Assembly: GCF_000321225.1 (NCBI RefSeq)
Contig: NW_004451402.1
Location: 494,940 to 558,939, forward strand
Reading direction: 5' to 3'
DNA length: 64,000 nt
DNA from: Odobenus rosmarus divergens
Lineage: Eukaryota > Chordata > Mammalia > Carnivora > Odobenidae
A program made the position numbers and the translations under genes. This document shows, one piece after another, positions 1 through 11,955 of the stretch. The stretch's first letter is position 1. Each line of letters opens with the position of its first letter. A model generated the notes under the pieces. It made no database searches, had not been told where the DNA came from, and saw nothing but the letters and a program-made list of their open reading frames with translations.

Positions 1-1334
1 ATGTGATCAGGCAGGAGACTAGAACAAAGCCATACACTAGTGATTTAGGGTATATTTTGATCTGTTAGAAGAAACTGTACCTCAAAATTTTAAAGGGAGA
101 ACAACTTATATATATATGCCAAAAATAAGGGTAACTACTATGAAGGGATACAATATGACTCTGAAAATGAAAAATAAAAATGTTTTTTTTTAAAAGGGAT
201 GGATAAGATGTTGGTTGAAAAAGGGAAAAAGAAAAATTTTAAAAAACTGTTAAAAAAATTAACTTTGAAAAACTAATGTATCATGGTAAAAAAGCCATGA
301 ATTCTATGTGCAGTATTCCCCTAGCGCTGGAGATCTCCCGTTCTCCTTGATCAGTAAATTTGGTCTTGGCTGGCTGTTCGTGCTGATCTTCTCGGGGAGG
401 AGCCTGTTGCCGTGGTTCCCAAATGTCTTTGCCGGTGGCGGAATTGCCCCGCCCTTGTCGGTTCCGGGCTAAGAAATCTGCTCGGGTTTGCTCTTGGGAG
501 CTTTTGTTCCCTGCAAGCTCTCGGTACAGCTTTGGAGGACGAGAGTGAAAATGGTGGCCTCCCAATCTCCGCCCGGAGTAGCTGAGAACTCGAGGCCCCG
601 CTCCTCAGTGCGCCCCTGGAGAAAAGCAGTCAGTCACTCCCGTGTCCCCGTCTCCAGCTGCACTCCGTGCTCACCCGGCCTGTGACCGAGTGTTTCTATC
701 TCTGGCACCCGACCCCGTGTGGAGTCTCCAAACCCAGCAGATCCCTGCAGTGCGCTCCTGCACCATTCCTCCTGGGAGTCTCCCCAGCTCTGCCGCTTGT
801 TGGGTCCCTGCTGGAGGAGCAGTGGCCCGACTGGGCCGCGGATCACAGTTTATGGCAACCCCGAGCTGAGAGCCCGCACCTCGGCTCCATCTCTGCAGCC
901 GGCTTCCCTGCTCCAATACCTGGGAGCTCTGCCGCACTCAGGCACCCCCGGTCTTTCTGTGACCCCGAGGGTCCTGTGACCACACTGTCCCACGAGGGTT
1001 CCACCCCCAGCTTAGCCACTGGAGCAATGTCCCTCAGCGGAGCCGACTTTTAAAAGTTCCGATTTTGTGCTCCGCGGCTCTATCACTTGCCAGAAGCGGC
1101 CGACGGAGGCCCCCTCCCCCGCCGTCTATCCTCCCGAATATCGCCTCAGATTCACTTCTCCGCACGTCTTACCTTCCAGAAAGTGGTCGCTTTTCTGTTC
1201 AGAGAGTTGCTGCTATTCTTCTCTTCGATCTCCTGTTGAGTTCGTAGGTGTTCAGAATGGTTTGATCCCTATTCAGCTGAATTCCTGAGAGCAGACGAAA
1301 TCCAGGTCTCCTACTCCTCTGCCATCTTGCTCCC
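1..1334 (-). mobile_element. L1 (LINE-1) 5'UTR/promoter end, carnivore type, continuing off the left edge
   Basis: Read on the minus strand, this starts near 1334 with the typical mammalian L1 opening (GGGAGCAAGATGGCAGAGG). It continues through a GC- and CpG-rich leader, then becomes A/T-rich towards position 1, as L1 leaders do just before ORF1. ORF1 and ORF2 would lie to the left, outside the window. The leader supplies the internal RNA polymerase II promoter of L1. Most L1 copies are 5'-truncated, so a copy reaching the true 5' end may be full length. The leader holds several short open frames on both strands: 281-565 and 671-937 on minus, 667-1053 on plus. None resembles ORF1 or ORF2. The element is recognised by pattern; the subfamily is not assigned. 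Confidence 0.85.
1321..1329 (-). promoter_or_regulatory. YY1-type site at the L1 5' end
   Basis: The minus strand reads CAAGATGGC, the YY1 core found near the start of human L1, where it positions transcription initiation. It sits within about 15 bp of the inferred 5' end here, which supports both the boundary and the promoter reading. Binding in this species is inference. Confidence 0.6.
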
Positions 1335-1875
1335 TTCTGCTCCTGGGTTTCTTTTACTGAAGACGAAATGAGGGAAATCTGTGCTTCTGTGGCTGGTGAG
1401 CCCCAGGTACGGGCATGTCCCCCTTCACATAGCCAGGTGAGGCTCTTTCACCGCAACTTTGGAGACTGAGATCAGACCCTGTACCTCCAACCCTGGGTAT
1501 AAATCATGCGTACCTCCCCCAGGCAGTGAATGAAGACTTGCCCATAATACCAGTAGGCTTTGTGCTGATTTAATCCTATTAATTTCTGATCTTCTGCTTA
1601 TGGACGTCATTAGACAAAGCACCAGTTCTGGTTCCGATCCTGGAATCAGTTCTAGAAGATTCATTCACATACAAAATCCCCCTTGGACCCTGTAGGCCCC
1701 TGGTCCTGTCTTTGTGTCTAGGTTCACTTATTTTCTTGGCTTAGAACACTCTGATCTGTATTTCCCAATCTACCTCCAGGTCCTTGTGCAGGCACCGCTG
1801 CTTCTCAGGACCACACTAATTCTTCCTGTTCTGGACAGTGATGGCCTTAGATCCTCTACAGCAAGCAGAAGTGAT
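1335..1875. other. Unassigned non-coding sequence
   Basis: This is the flank beyond the L1 5' end. I see no repeat, exon or RNA gene. The target-site duplication partner of the L1 would be off the left edge, so the insertion cannot be confirmed from here. Confidence 0.5.
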
Positions 1876-1990
1876 GGGACATGCACATACATGAATACAC
1901 CTACACACATATACAGAGACATACAGCACATACATGCACATATACACATATAAACATGCACAGACACACACAAACACACAAGTCCTGTAT
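1876..1990. repeat. Degenerate (CA)n/(CATA)n microsatellite
   Basis: This is a run of CA and CATA units with many interruptions. Its translations are low-complexity His/Thr or Cys/Val strings and are not genes. Confidence 0.85.
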
Positions 1991-2820
1991 ATGCATGTAT
2001 ATAGAAATATGCAACTATCTATGGTATCATACCTTTCCAATAAGCTTGGAAGCCACCTGAGATCAGGGACCATTTCTCAGACCTTGGTACACATTGATGT
2101 CATGGCTTGACATATTTCGTATGCATATTTCCTCTTAAATATTCCAAGGAGAAAACCTTCACATCCTGTAGAAAACAAGAAATATCAGATAAGAATGAAG
2201 AAAAAATAGAATTTCTGGAATTTCCTCCTTAAAAATACTGGGATGTTTTTAACAACACAGACTATCTCATAAAACCTCAATTGTTTGTGAATGAGATGAT
2301 TTTCCAAATGTATTACCAAATGGTAATCTGGAGTTTGAACTTTAGTCTTGAACCCAATAGAACTGAGTTTGCCGGAAGGAGGAATTTGAGTCCTTTGGGG
2401 AATGGGGGGTGGGGGGTGGTAAGGGAGAACGTTGGTGAAAATTAATGCCACTTTTGTTTTGATGAGTACATCTGCTCGAATGGCCTGAAGTATGCAGGTG
2501 ATGAAGTTGGGATGGTGTTACTGGTGCTGTTTGTTTGCTAGGCAGCGGCTATACATGCCAAGGAGCTGGAAGCAAGACATGCTGGAGAGTGTGTCCTAGC
2601 CACGTGGCAGAGCCTCATCCACGTGCCCACCACGTGAGCTCAGCAGCTCCGCCCCCAACTTTCTGGAGTCACTCCATTGTCTTGGGGGCGAGTTGTGGTT
2701 TATAAACCACACTGCTGTTCCTTTGTAGGGGTATACCTACACCATGGGGCAGGGACTTTGGAGTTGGAGTTGTTTTCTCTTGTTTGTTCATAGAACACTC
2801 CAGCATCTGGTGCACCAATG
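1991..2820. other. Unassigned non-coding sequence
   Basis: I recognise no gene or repeat apart from the G-rich run at 2397-2425, which is listed separately. Confidence 0.5.
2397..2425 (+). other. Potential G-quadruplex
   Basis: Four G-runs (4, 6, 6 and 3 G) are separated by loops of 3, 1 and 6 bases, which satisfies the usual G3+N1-7 rule. Folding is inferred. Confidence 0.6.
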
Positions 2821-2965
2821 ACAAAGTAGTGGACAAAGCACAGAAGCAAGAGCATTAGACAAGGTCTCTGATCTTACCTCTGCCACTGTGTGTCCCTGGG
2901 AAGACTGAGCAACCTCTCTGGGCTTCAGTTTTCCTTCCTATAAAATGAGGAGATTAAAGATTAAA
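2821..2965 (+). repeat. MIR SINE fragment
   Basis: The MIR core is recognisable: a worn form of 'tgtgtgaccttgggcaagt' at about 2889-2908, followed by 'cctctctgggcttcagtttt' and 'ataaaatgaggag'. This is an ancient mammalian tRNA-derived SINE. Confidence 0.7.
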
Positions 2966-3261
2966 CTTTACTAATAACTTAGAAAAGATTTCCCCCTAAT
3001 GGATAGTATTCTTCCTTAAAGTGCAAGCATAAATGTAAAACCTTTATGTATATAGCAACCCAAAACAAGGCTGCTGGAATTGTAGGCTGTAGCTGGGGTT
3101 CACCCTGTTTGGCTCCTTTACCCCTGAGATACTTCGCGGTACTCAAGGGTTTAGGAGCGTTTGAGAATCTGTGAGCTAGTGCACAATAGCATTCATTTCT
3201 GGTGCCATGTTGTCTCACGTTCGCCATAACCCTGAGTGGGAGGTGGCTGGGCCAGGGTGGT

Positions 3262-3395
3262 TTCACCTGTTTCACAGGTGAGGAGAGGGAGGCTCAGAGC
3301 TGGGGGTGGCCCACCCAGTTTGCACACAGCTATGTGGTAGATATTTGACTGGAATCAAGATCTTACTCCTGAACCCCTTCTCAGATCTTATGATT
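3262..3395 (-). repeat. MIR SINE fragment
   Basis: The antisense MIR pattern is visible: 'acaggtgaggagagggaggc', then a worn 'cacacagctatgtggtag' and a 'gaatcaagatcttactcct' region. Confidence 0.6.
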
Positions 3396-4549
3396 CCAAA
3401 ACCTAGTGGATGTCTTTGAAGCAGGAAAATGTCCATGGCTGAGATAAAACACTGGAAACACGGTAGGTGTTGTAGGTTCTTGTGGTTCTCCAGGCCATCG
3501 TGGGTGGGGGCTACGTGGCCACGGTGAGCAGCGCCCTGCGCTCATTAAGTGAGCCAGGAAGCCCGATAGATGGTTACATATGGCTGAGAGGACCTGGAGG
3601 GATCTTTCAGAGCTTCGAAATGGGCCAAGAGTTTGGATATGGCCGCTAATTTTGTGTACTAGAAGTATTGTCCATTTATGTGTTCACCATCTCACCTTCA
3701 ACTGTCTCCTTCTTCTGAGTTCCCCGCCCACCTCTTTACACCTCCTCATGCTTTGGGACCTTAGTGAGACCGTTCTGGTTTATTCTCCATCCTCCCCAGT
3801 CCATGAAGGTCTCCTTTCACTTTGAGGAGTTTCTGTGGCCCTGTGAGTCTCCACTCATTTTGCACTTGCTGTGCATTGCCTTACACATTTGTTGGTTTTT
3901 TAATGCATTCACACCTCATTTTCCCAACTCAACTCTGGGCCTCATGGGGACAAAGTAAGATCTTTGAGGGTGGTCAGCATAGGGACCACTGACCTTGCTT
4001 GCAGGAGTTGATCTGAGGCTCTGCTAGCTCATGGTTTTATTCACCTTGGTGACACTGAGCTGAGCATATTGTGTGACACAAAAATGACATTTCATGGGAA
4101 GATAATATGGCTTTTGCTTAATCAAAACACAAAAGATACTCAGAAGACCCAATGCTTGGTCAGTCAGGCCGTTCTCATCTCTACTGGAGGTGCAGGAGCA
4201 GGGAGACCTGCAGGGGGTGGCAGTGGGCAGGGAAGTGGGTGTTAGCTGAAAAGCATGGGTGAAAGGCGGAGCTGGTGCTGATGGACTGCCCTGCACAGAA
4301 CCTCCTTCCTCCGCCTCTGCCCTTCCCTCCCATGATTCCACCAAGGGATACGTTCTCCTCAGAACAGCTCCCTTTGGACTAAAATCCTGCCCCTCTCTTT
4401 AAAAACATATTTAAGCCTCCCTTTCTTAAAACAGGCAAACAAACAAACTTTACTGATGAGACTTGCCCTTGGAGCTGAAGGCGTATCCCCCGCCCCCTAC
4501 CACGTGTCCTCTACTGCACTAAAGCATTCCGTCCTTCACCTTCCAAGGA
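3396..4549. other. Unassigned non-coding sequence
   Basis: No gene is seen. Part of 3680-3960 vaguely resembles the 3' part of L2 but is too diverged to call. Confidence 0.45.
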
Positions 4550-4720
4550 CCCCTGGACAACTATCATCATCATTTCTACTTTATATCCTAGAAACCTGAG
4601 TCTCAGAGAGGTCGAAAAATTTGTCCAAGGTCACATGCTTATGTCAGTCTCAGAGTCAAGAGTCAGACCCAGGTGGGTCTTAATCTCTTTTCTCGAAAAC
4701 CCAGTGCTGCATCTCTGGCA
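4550..4720 (-). repeat. MIR SINE fragment
   Basis: Antisense MIR: 'atcatcatcatttctacttt', 'gagtctcagagaggtcg', 'ccaaggtcacatgctta' and 'gtcagacccaggtgg' appear in the expected order. Confidence 0.75.
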
Positions 4721-5039
4721 AGTGCTGATGAGTCCTCATAGGCTTGCCCTCACGAGTCATGCCCTACCTCCTAGGACAAGCTGGCCAATTTCATATCTGT
4801 TTTTAGAGAAAGATTTTTCTAGTTGGCCAGATCTTTTCCTGAATAACTTCTACCAAATCATTGTTGCTCTTGCCCCTGGAGAATAACATAACGAGGTTTT
4901 ATTATGCATACTTGAGCACAGCTCATATCTTTAAGCTCTCCAGATTTAGAGTCTGGTAACTTGGATTCTAGCAGGTTGTAGGGCAGTTCTGGACCATTTA
5001 CAGTTAGAACTGAAAGGGATGGTGGGGGGTCTGGGCTTC

Positions 5040-5170
5040 CTCATCATTTAGACTTGTGGATCTTTGCTAACGGGGAAGGAAAGAGACTTGGCCCAGGTCA
5101 CACATGAACCAGCCGAGAGTCAGGGCCAAAACTTTGTCCTGCCCATCCTCTGCACTGCTCAGACCGCTAG
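5040..5170 (-). repeat. MIR SINE fragment
   Basis: Antisense MIR: 'gagacttggcccaggtcaca' is followed by a worn 'agagtcagggccaaaac' and a 'tgcactgctcagaccg' tail. Confidence 0.55.
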
Positions 5171-6312
5171 CCTAACCCTTTGGAAAGTTAATTGAAAGGA
5201 GTTTTCAGGAAACTTGTGTTTTGGTTGGGAATGCAAATAGCTTCAGAGAGGAAATGCAGACTAGTCTATGTTTGAGATGGAAGTCATGAAAGGAAGTTCA
5301 AGTCTCAAAGCTGTAGTTTCTTAAGATCTTCAAATTCATAGGGAAGGCCCACTTATGTGGTGTCTATGATCTTGGATTAACAATTCCTAAATGTGAACTT
5401 GACCAGGGCACACTGTGCCATCTGTCTCCGGGGAGTTCACCATGCAAGGTAATGTTCCAGGTAAAGCCAGCCAGGAGGAGCCCAGTCCCCCAACCATGAA
5501 CTCCTTGTGTGTGGGAGCTCAGACACCAAAGGAGAGAGGGATAAAGGCCTTTGTTCCAGAGAGCTGGTCCTCATGATGCAGGCCCGCAACAGGTGGTCTG
5601 TGACTAATTTGGCAAAGCCCCTAAAAGGGGCTACTTTCGCAACATTTGATGTCCTCTGTGCCTAGCGTCTTCTGTATGGTTAGCCACTTCCCTTCGTGTG
5701 GCCGTGTTGCATAAGGAACATCTGTCTGGCCACACGCACTCACTTTTCCACATGGGAGACCAAGTGGCCCTGGATCCTGCTGGGGCCCCTGTCTTGCCAG
5801 GCACCGAGGCGTGAATGTTCATGACACATTCACTGTCACGAACAAGACACTCCCATCTCCAGCGAGGATGGGAAAGTACCTGTGCTGTGAACGTGGGGAT
5901 CAGTGAACAAAAATTCATGTATTCACTTAAAAGAGTGTGTACTGTGTGCAGCCGGTGGCGGGAACTGCAGACACAGCGAAGGACAAGGCGTGCGGGGGGC
6001 CCTGCCTTCTCGGGCCTCGTAACCTTGCAGGGAGACTGGGAAAAGCTTGCTTCCGGCCTTGTACTCTGAGCATGTGCAAAACCAAGCTTGCCTGTCCGAG
6101 GGGTCTGTCCTCAGATGCCGTGCCAAGGCCCTGGCCTGCCTCCTGAGGCTCACCGGCCCCTCGGCCTCTTGTCCTCTCTTCCCTTGAAGCCGTGGCTCTC
6201 CCAGGTAACGGCTGCACTCGTAATTCTCTTGAGCTTCTCCACACTGCACTCGGACTTAACTGGTTAGAAAGCTCCGTCCTTTGAAAGTCAAAGGTAACAG
6301 CGTGACCTCTGG
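5171..6312. other. Unassigned non-coding sequence
   Basis: No repeat or exon is recognised. A modest GC-rich, CpG-bearing patch lies at about 5940-6180. Overlapping open frames there on both strands look like composition effects. Confidence 0.45.
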
Positions 6313-6500
6313 TTTTTTAAAGCAGATTTTATTGAGGTCTAACAAAGAAAAGCAAACAAATCACACATGTACCCCCCGAGGGGTTTTAGCGTGTAAGGAC
6401 ACTCATGAAACTGACCCCGAACTCAGACACAGAACATTTCCAGAATCCCTGGAGCCCCTTGTGCTCCTTTAATGATGGAAACACGCTCCCCCCCAGGGTA
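6313..6500 (-). mobile_element. Old L1M 3' end fragment
   Basis: 'gattttattgaggtctaac' followed by a worn 'cagaacatttccagaatccc' section matches the reverse complement of old L1 3' ends. It lies next to a second L1 fragment starting near 6751. Confidence 0.55.
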
Positions 6501-6637
6501 CGGCTTTTTCAAGCCCCTTGTCTGTTAGGACATGCTGGGGTGTCTCTAAAGTAACTTGAACACTTTTCATCTCCCTTCAGCAGAGAGAACAGAGCTTGGC
6601 TCAGGCTGTTCAACAGGCTCAGCTACACTTCAGTAAC

Positions 6638-6712
6638 TTCCTCCCTCCTTCCTTCCTCTTTTCCCTCTTCCCTCCCTCTCTCCCCCTCCCTCTCTCCCAC
6701 TTTTCCTTCTTT
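6638..6712. repeat. (CT)-rich low-complexity tract
   Basis: An almost pure pyrimidine run of CTTCC/CCCTCT units lies between the two L1 fragments. Confidence 0.8.
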
Positions 6713-6750
6713 TCATTTTACTAATGGCTGTAATGAGTTATTACTCTGAT

Positions 6751-8570
6751 GCCATAAAAATCCGCCCTTTTAAAGTGTACAGTTCCGTGTCTTTTAGATG
6801 AGATCGGATGCCTTCAGGGTGGTATGGCCGTAGACCAGTGTTTTTTAGTATACTCACAGAGTTCTGCGACCATCATCACTATCTTATTTTAGAACATTAT
6901 TATCATCCCCCAAAGAAAGCCCGTACTTATAAGCAGTCACTTCACATTCCCACCTTCCCCATTCATGGGCAAACACTAATCTACTTTCTATCCTTATGAA
7001 TTGGCCTTTTCTGGACATTTCATATAAATGGAAACACACAACATGTGACTTTTTATATTTGGCTTCTTTCACTTAGCATAGTCAAGGTCCATCCCTGTGG
7101 TAGCACGTATTGGTGCTTCATTCCTTTTAATGACAGAATAATGTTCTATTGCACTGATATGCCATACTTTATCAACGTGTCGGTTGGTAGACGTTTGGAT
7201 CGTTTCCACATTTTGGAAATTATGCATACTGATGCTATAGACACTCATGCACAGGTTTTTGTGGGACATATGCCTTTAACTCTCTTGGACATAGACCTAA
7301 GAGTGGAATTAATAGATCATATCATAATTTTATGTTTAACATTTTGCGGAACGACCAAACCGTTTTTAAAAGGGGCTGCATCGTTTTACAATCCAACCAG
7401 CAGTGTTTAAGAGTTCCAATTTCTCCACATCTTCGCCTATGTTTGTTATTATTTCTCTTTTTTATTTTGTAGTGGGCACGAAGTGGTAATTCGTTGTGCT
7501 TTACTTGCATTTCTTTAAGGATTAATGATTATAAATCTTTTCAGGTGATAATCAGCCACTTATACTTTAGATGATGTGTAGAGAAGTGTCTGTTCAAGTT
7601 GTTTGCCTATTTTTTAATGGGTTATTTTCTTTTTATTTTTGGATTGTAAGAGCTCTTGATATATTTTGGATCATAGACCCTTATAAGATATATGATTTGC
7701 AAATATTTTCTCCCATCCTTCAGATTGTCTTTTCATTTTTTTGATTGGGTCTTTTGAAGCACAAATTTTTAAAATTTTGGTAAAATGCAATTCAATTTTT
7801 CTTCTGTTGCTTATGCTTTTGGTGTCATATCTAAGAAGCATTGCTTAATCAAAAAACACTAAAAGTGACTTCTATGTTTTCTTCTATGGGTTTTTATATT
7901 TTAGCTCTTAAATTTAGGTCTGTGATGCATTTTGAGTTAATTTTTGTGTATGGTGTGAAGTAGAGGTTTAACTTCATTATTTTGCATGTAGATATCCATT
8001 TGTCCCAGAACCAGTTGTTGTAAAGACAATTCTTATCCCACTGAATTATATTGACACTCTGGTCCAAAATCAATTGACTATAAATACAAGGGTATATTTC
8101 TTGACTCGCAATTATATTCCTTTGATCTATGTGTCTACCCTGTAAGTCTATCTTTAGGTCTATCCAATATCACAAGTCTTGATTATTGGCACTTTGGAGT
8201 AAGTTTTGAAGTCAAGAGTTTGAGTCCTCTAATTGTTCCTTTTTTTTTTTTTTTTGAAGATTTGTATCTTGGCTATTTTGGGTGCTTTGCATTTTCATAG
8301 AAATTTTAGGATTAGCTTGTCAATTTCTGCAAAAAAAAAAAGGCAACTGGTATTTTGATAGAGATTGTGTCAAATTTAAGTTCACTTTGATGAGTACTGC
8401 CATCTTAACAATATGAATAGTTCTGATCCATGAACATGGAATGTCATTCCACTTATTTAAGTCTTCTTTAATTTCTTTCAATGCTGTTTTATGCTTTTTA
8501 GTGTATAAATCTTATACTTCTTTTGTTCTACTTATTCTTAACTATTTTAGACCGTCTTCTTAAGTATCTT
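6751..8570 (-). mobile_element. Old L1M fragment, ORF2 C-terminal part and 3'UTR
   Basis: The plus strand reads as the reverse complement of an old mammalian L1: 'cttttaaagtgtacagttcc' near 6768, 'tttcacttagcatagt' near 7067, 'tgatttgcaaatattttctc' near 7691, and 'gcttgtcaatttctgcaaa' near 8315. A minus-strand translation at 7069-7269 keeps the L1 ORF2 C-terminal signature HYSVIKRNEA. Frameshifts and stops break the rest. It is 5'-truncated near 8570. Divergence is high, so this is a fossil copy. Confidence 0.85.
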
Positions 8571-9111
8571 CCTCAGGTTCTCAGCTTTTCCTTTAGTGTC
8601 TAGTGCTAAAGGTGAAACCCAGGCACTGTTTTCTGTGCTTATTGAAGCAGTCTTTGTGGCTTCAAATGTTTAATGCCCTCTCCTATATTTAAATAGGACA
8701 TCTTTATTAGTCCACAATTATGTTCCCATAGTCCGTCTAAGTGAACAGACAACTGGCACTGTGACAGGTAACATATCAGTTAAGCCAAAGCTAGACTTAT
8801 CACTTCAGCCTGTTTTAGAAACCTGGCAGCTGAACTTAGTGGACAAGATGGCAAGCTATAAACATGGTTATGAAGTTTAGACCCGACTTTGCTATGACCT
8901 TGCTGCTTGACATATTTGTTCATATGATAATCCATTTGTCAAAACTGTTAGCATAAAAGTTATTACTAAGTGCACCAAATTCAACATGTGGAAATGCATC
9001 AATAAATGTCAGAGAACTGCATCAAAATACAGTTTCTGAGAGTTCATTTTCTAGAATTTAAAAATTATCCTAATTGTGTAAATAAGTGCACTCTCTTCAC
9101 TACTTTCTGTA
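8571..9111. other. Unassigned AT-rich sequence
   Basis: I see no gene, RNA or repeat that I can name. Confidence 0.45.
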
Positions 9112-9620
9112 CCGCTAGTTCATTCAATGTGCTTTTAATGAGCACCTCCTATACACTAATCTTCTGTACTAGGTACTGAGAAGGACAAAAGATGAATAAG
9201 ACAATATTTGCCCTCAAGAGGTGCAAAATATAATAATAATAATAATAAGACATATACACAAAATTGTGATATGAGAGATAAAACAATAGATAGAATGTAA
9301 CCTGCAGCCAAGGGACCAAGGATTTATTTATATTAATGTGGCCAAAAAGATGTTCAAGGAAGTGGAGGCATTTGAACTGCATCTTAAAGAATGAGATGAA
9401 TTTAGCCAGTAGACCTGAGGTTACGAGTGGAGAAGGCATCTCCAACAGAAGAAGTGGATGAAGAAAGAAAGAGGCATGAGACCACACTGTGTACTGCGAA
9501 GACATCAGAGTAGCCCAGTGTGGCTGGAGAGTAGAGTGAGAGATGAGACAGAAAGCAACTGGCTGCTCTCCAGAAAACATGCTGCACAGTAAGTTCATCG
9601 ACAAATACACGCTGATCCCA
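9112..9620 (-). mobile_element. L2 LINE fragment
   Basis: The plus strand reads as antisense L2. It has a worn 'gagcacctactatgtgccaggc' form at about 9140-9180, 'caatatttgccctcaagagg' near 9204, 'gcatcttaaagaatgagatg' near 9379, and 'gcccagtgtggctggaga' near 9513. This is an ancient LINE with no open reverse transcriptase. Confidence 0.7.
9230..9249. repeat. (AAT)n microsatellite
   Basis: Short perfect run of TAA/AAT units inside the L2 fragment. Confidence 0.85.
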
Positions 9621-9769
9621 GGACTTCTGTGTGGCCTGGAGAAACATCTCCTCTAAATAAATCCGTACTTGAATGGCTGAGTCTCAGTAATCAACATCTT
9701 CCTTAAATCGTACCATATAATCTCACTAGTAGATGGGGTATTTTTTCAGCCCAAGATATTAGATTATAT

Positions 9770-10185
9770 TGTTCCCTGCTAAAATTATGCATTTCTCAGC
9801 CTTCCTCATGGCTAGATGCAGCCCTATGACCAACATTTAGAAAATGATGTGTAGGAGGAGGTATTGTGTGGGACTTCCAGGAGTCTTTTAAAAAGGAGGT
9901 GTTTGCCATTTTGCCGATTTCTCCATTGCATAGCCTGGAATATGGATATTGTAGCCAGAGATCCCACAGCCATCTTATGCCCTTACGATGCAGGTCAGGC
10001 TCTAGAGAGTGTAATGTGGAGGTTAGCAAGGGGCCTGGGTAGTAAATAATTGTAGAGCCCTGGAGTATCTTCCTTTGGGTTTCTCTCTGAAAGAAAAATA
10101 AATTCCTATCTTGTTTATGCCTTTATCCTTTTGAGCTTTTCTATTATAGGTAGCTGAACTTGATCCTAATTGATAACCATGATGT
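9770..10185 (+). mobile_element. Ancient LTR-like repeat (ERVL/MaLR type)
   Basis: The 3' part has the familiar 'aaataaattcctatcttgtt' and 'agctgaacttgatcctaatt' endings of old mammalian solo LTRs. The 5' part has a worn 'gaccaacattt' section. No internal retroviral genes are present. A related end occurs at 17865-18227. The family assignment is approximate. Confidence 0.45.
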
Positions 10186-10250
10186 AGCCAAGGTTTAACC
10201 CAGGTGTTTCAATGTCAGAGCCCTCAAGTTCACCCACTACCCTAAGGAAT
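10186..10250 (-). repeat. MIR SINE tail fragment
   Basis: 'ccaaggtttaacccaggtgt' followed by 'tcagagccctcaagttc' resembles the antisense 5' portion of MIR. Confidence 0.45.
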
Positions 10251-11739
10251 TTTAACATATATGAGAATAACATTTTCTGTATTTAAATGGTGTTATAATA
10301 CTTCACTGGTCATGTAAGAAATTGCCTCCTCTAAAGTTGGGTAAAATATGGTACTATTAAAAATCACAATCATAACATTTTGATGAAGTACTTATGTATA
10401 TGGCTATGAGGGTACATGTGGGTATGTTTGGCTGAATATCTCTTATAAAAATAGGATAAAATGTAAGATAATACTTCCATGCAATAGCATTTCAAAAATA
10501 TTGTCTACATGGCTAAATCTTAACTGCTGAGCCCAGTGGACTTAAAATAGAGTTTATTTAATAGACACTATATTTTCTGTCTATAAAAAAATTAAACGTA
10601 AGGCATAAATCACACTAATATCAAAAGTTTTAAAGAGTTTAGATCTTTTTCTGAAGAGTGTTGACCTGGAGGAGTTTGAACGTAATTAGATAACCAGGTT
10701 GCCACCTTGAAAATCAATTGACATTATGCTGTGGCATTAAGAATTGAGACCCATGTCACTGACACCAAGGACAGACATGGGCTCTGTTGTTCATTTGCTA
10801 GTGGATGCTAAGATGAGTTAATAACAGTGACATGGCTCCAAAATCACAATCACATCTCCCTCCACTTTTTCCACTAATGCATTTCTTCTTAAACTATAAA
10901 AGCAATATATGAGCTTTGTTAAAAAAAAAAATTGCCATTGATACAGGGTTACTATTGAAGTGAATGGGCAAAGTAAAAATTCTCTTAGGCACATTTACTG
11001 AGAGGGGGAGTATATTTCATGATATTACAAAGGAAGGGTCTTACGCTGTTTAGTTCGGGGTTAGGGGAGAGGTCCCCAGATTGCTAGAACTTCAAGTGGC
11101 ATATAGAGTATACTGATTACAGTAGAACATGTATTAAATCAAGAGAATGGCCACAGAACTCTCTGGTTAGAAAGTGACATAACTGCAGCAGCATGTGGGT
11201 GTTCCCACAACCAGCAGTCAGAGGACGACCATTTTCTATTCATGTATACATTTGCTTTATTCTGTTTATTTGTGCTTAGGTGGAAACACAGTGGTAAACA
11301 AGACACAGTGATAATTGGAGGAAAATCATTCCTTTTGTGAAAATTCATTACCAAACATTCAGTTCTTAATGTGCTTTTTGCAAGTTCATACCTGGCCACT
11401 AGCTTGCTATGGCTAATAGTAGGGATGCTGGAGCAGGAAGCAGATATCTTAGCATTTTGAATGGAGCAAGAACGGACTGCTGAGATACAGGCACACCAGA
11501 GAAAGTCCTCTGGGGCTGGAAGAGAAGATGGATAAGAAATTATTCTCTTGGCCATGATTGATAAGGGTCATCAATAGTCTTTCAACGACAAGGTTGTGGA
11601 CCTGAATACGTGAACTCACTGTGTAGCCTTTATGTTCATTGTATGTAAGTAGATGCAGAAATAGAGAGATTTGTATTTCTCCTTGCGGAAGATGAGTTAA
11701 AGTCATTTCCAACAAATTCTTGCCTTGTGCTCAGGCAGT
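10251..11739. other. Unassigned AT-rich sequence
   Basis: No recognised repeat or gene. Open frames at 11139-11715 on the minus strand overlap each other and have no recognisable domain. Confidence 0.45.
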
Positions 11740-11955
11740 CCTGAGTCATAACAAACACTACATAGAGCTCACAAATTTGAGCTCATTTAATCCCTGTAAA
11801 GCCCTGGGAGGCAAGGACTATTGTTGTCCTTATCTTGGTTTTTTCGTGGCTAAGGAGCCTGAGGGCTGGAGAGGTCAGGAGCAGGATTTGGACCCAAGCT
11901 CAGAGTCCATGAGCTCAACCGTGTATGCTATACTCTTAGCCTTCTCCCAGACTGT
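11740..11955 (-). repeat. MIR SINE fragment
   Basis: Antisense MIR over most of its length: 'tgagctcatttaatccctgt', 'gggaggcaaggactattgtt', 'aggatttggacccaagctca' and 'gctatactcttagcct'. Confidence 0.8.
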
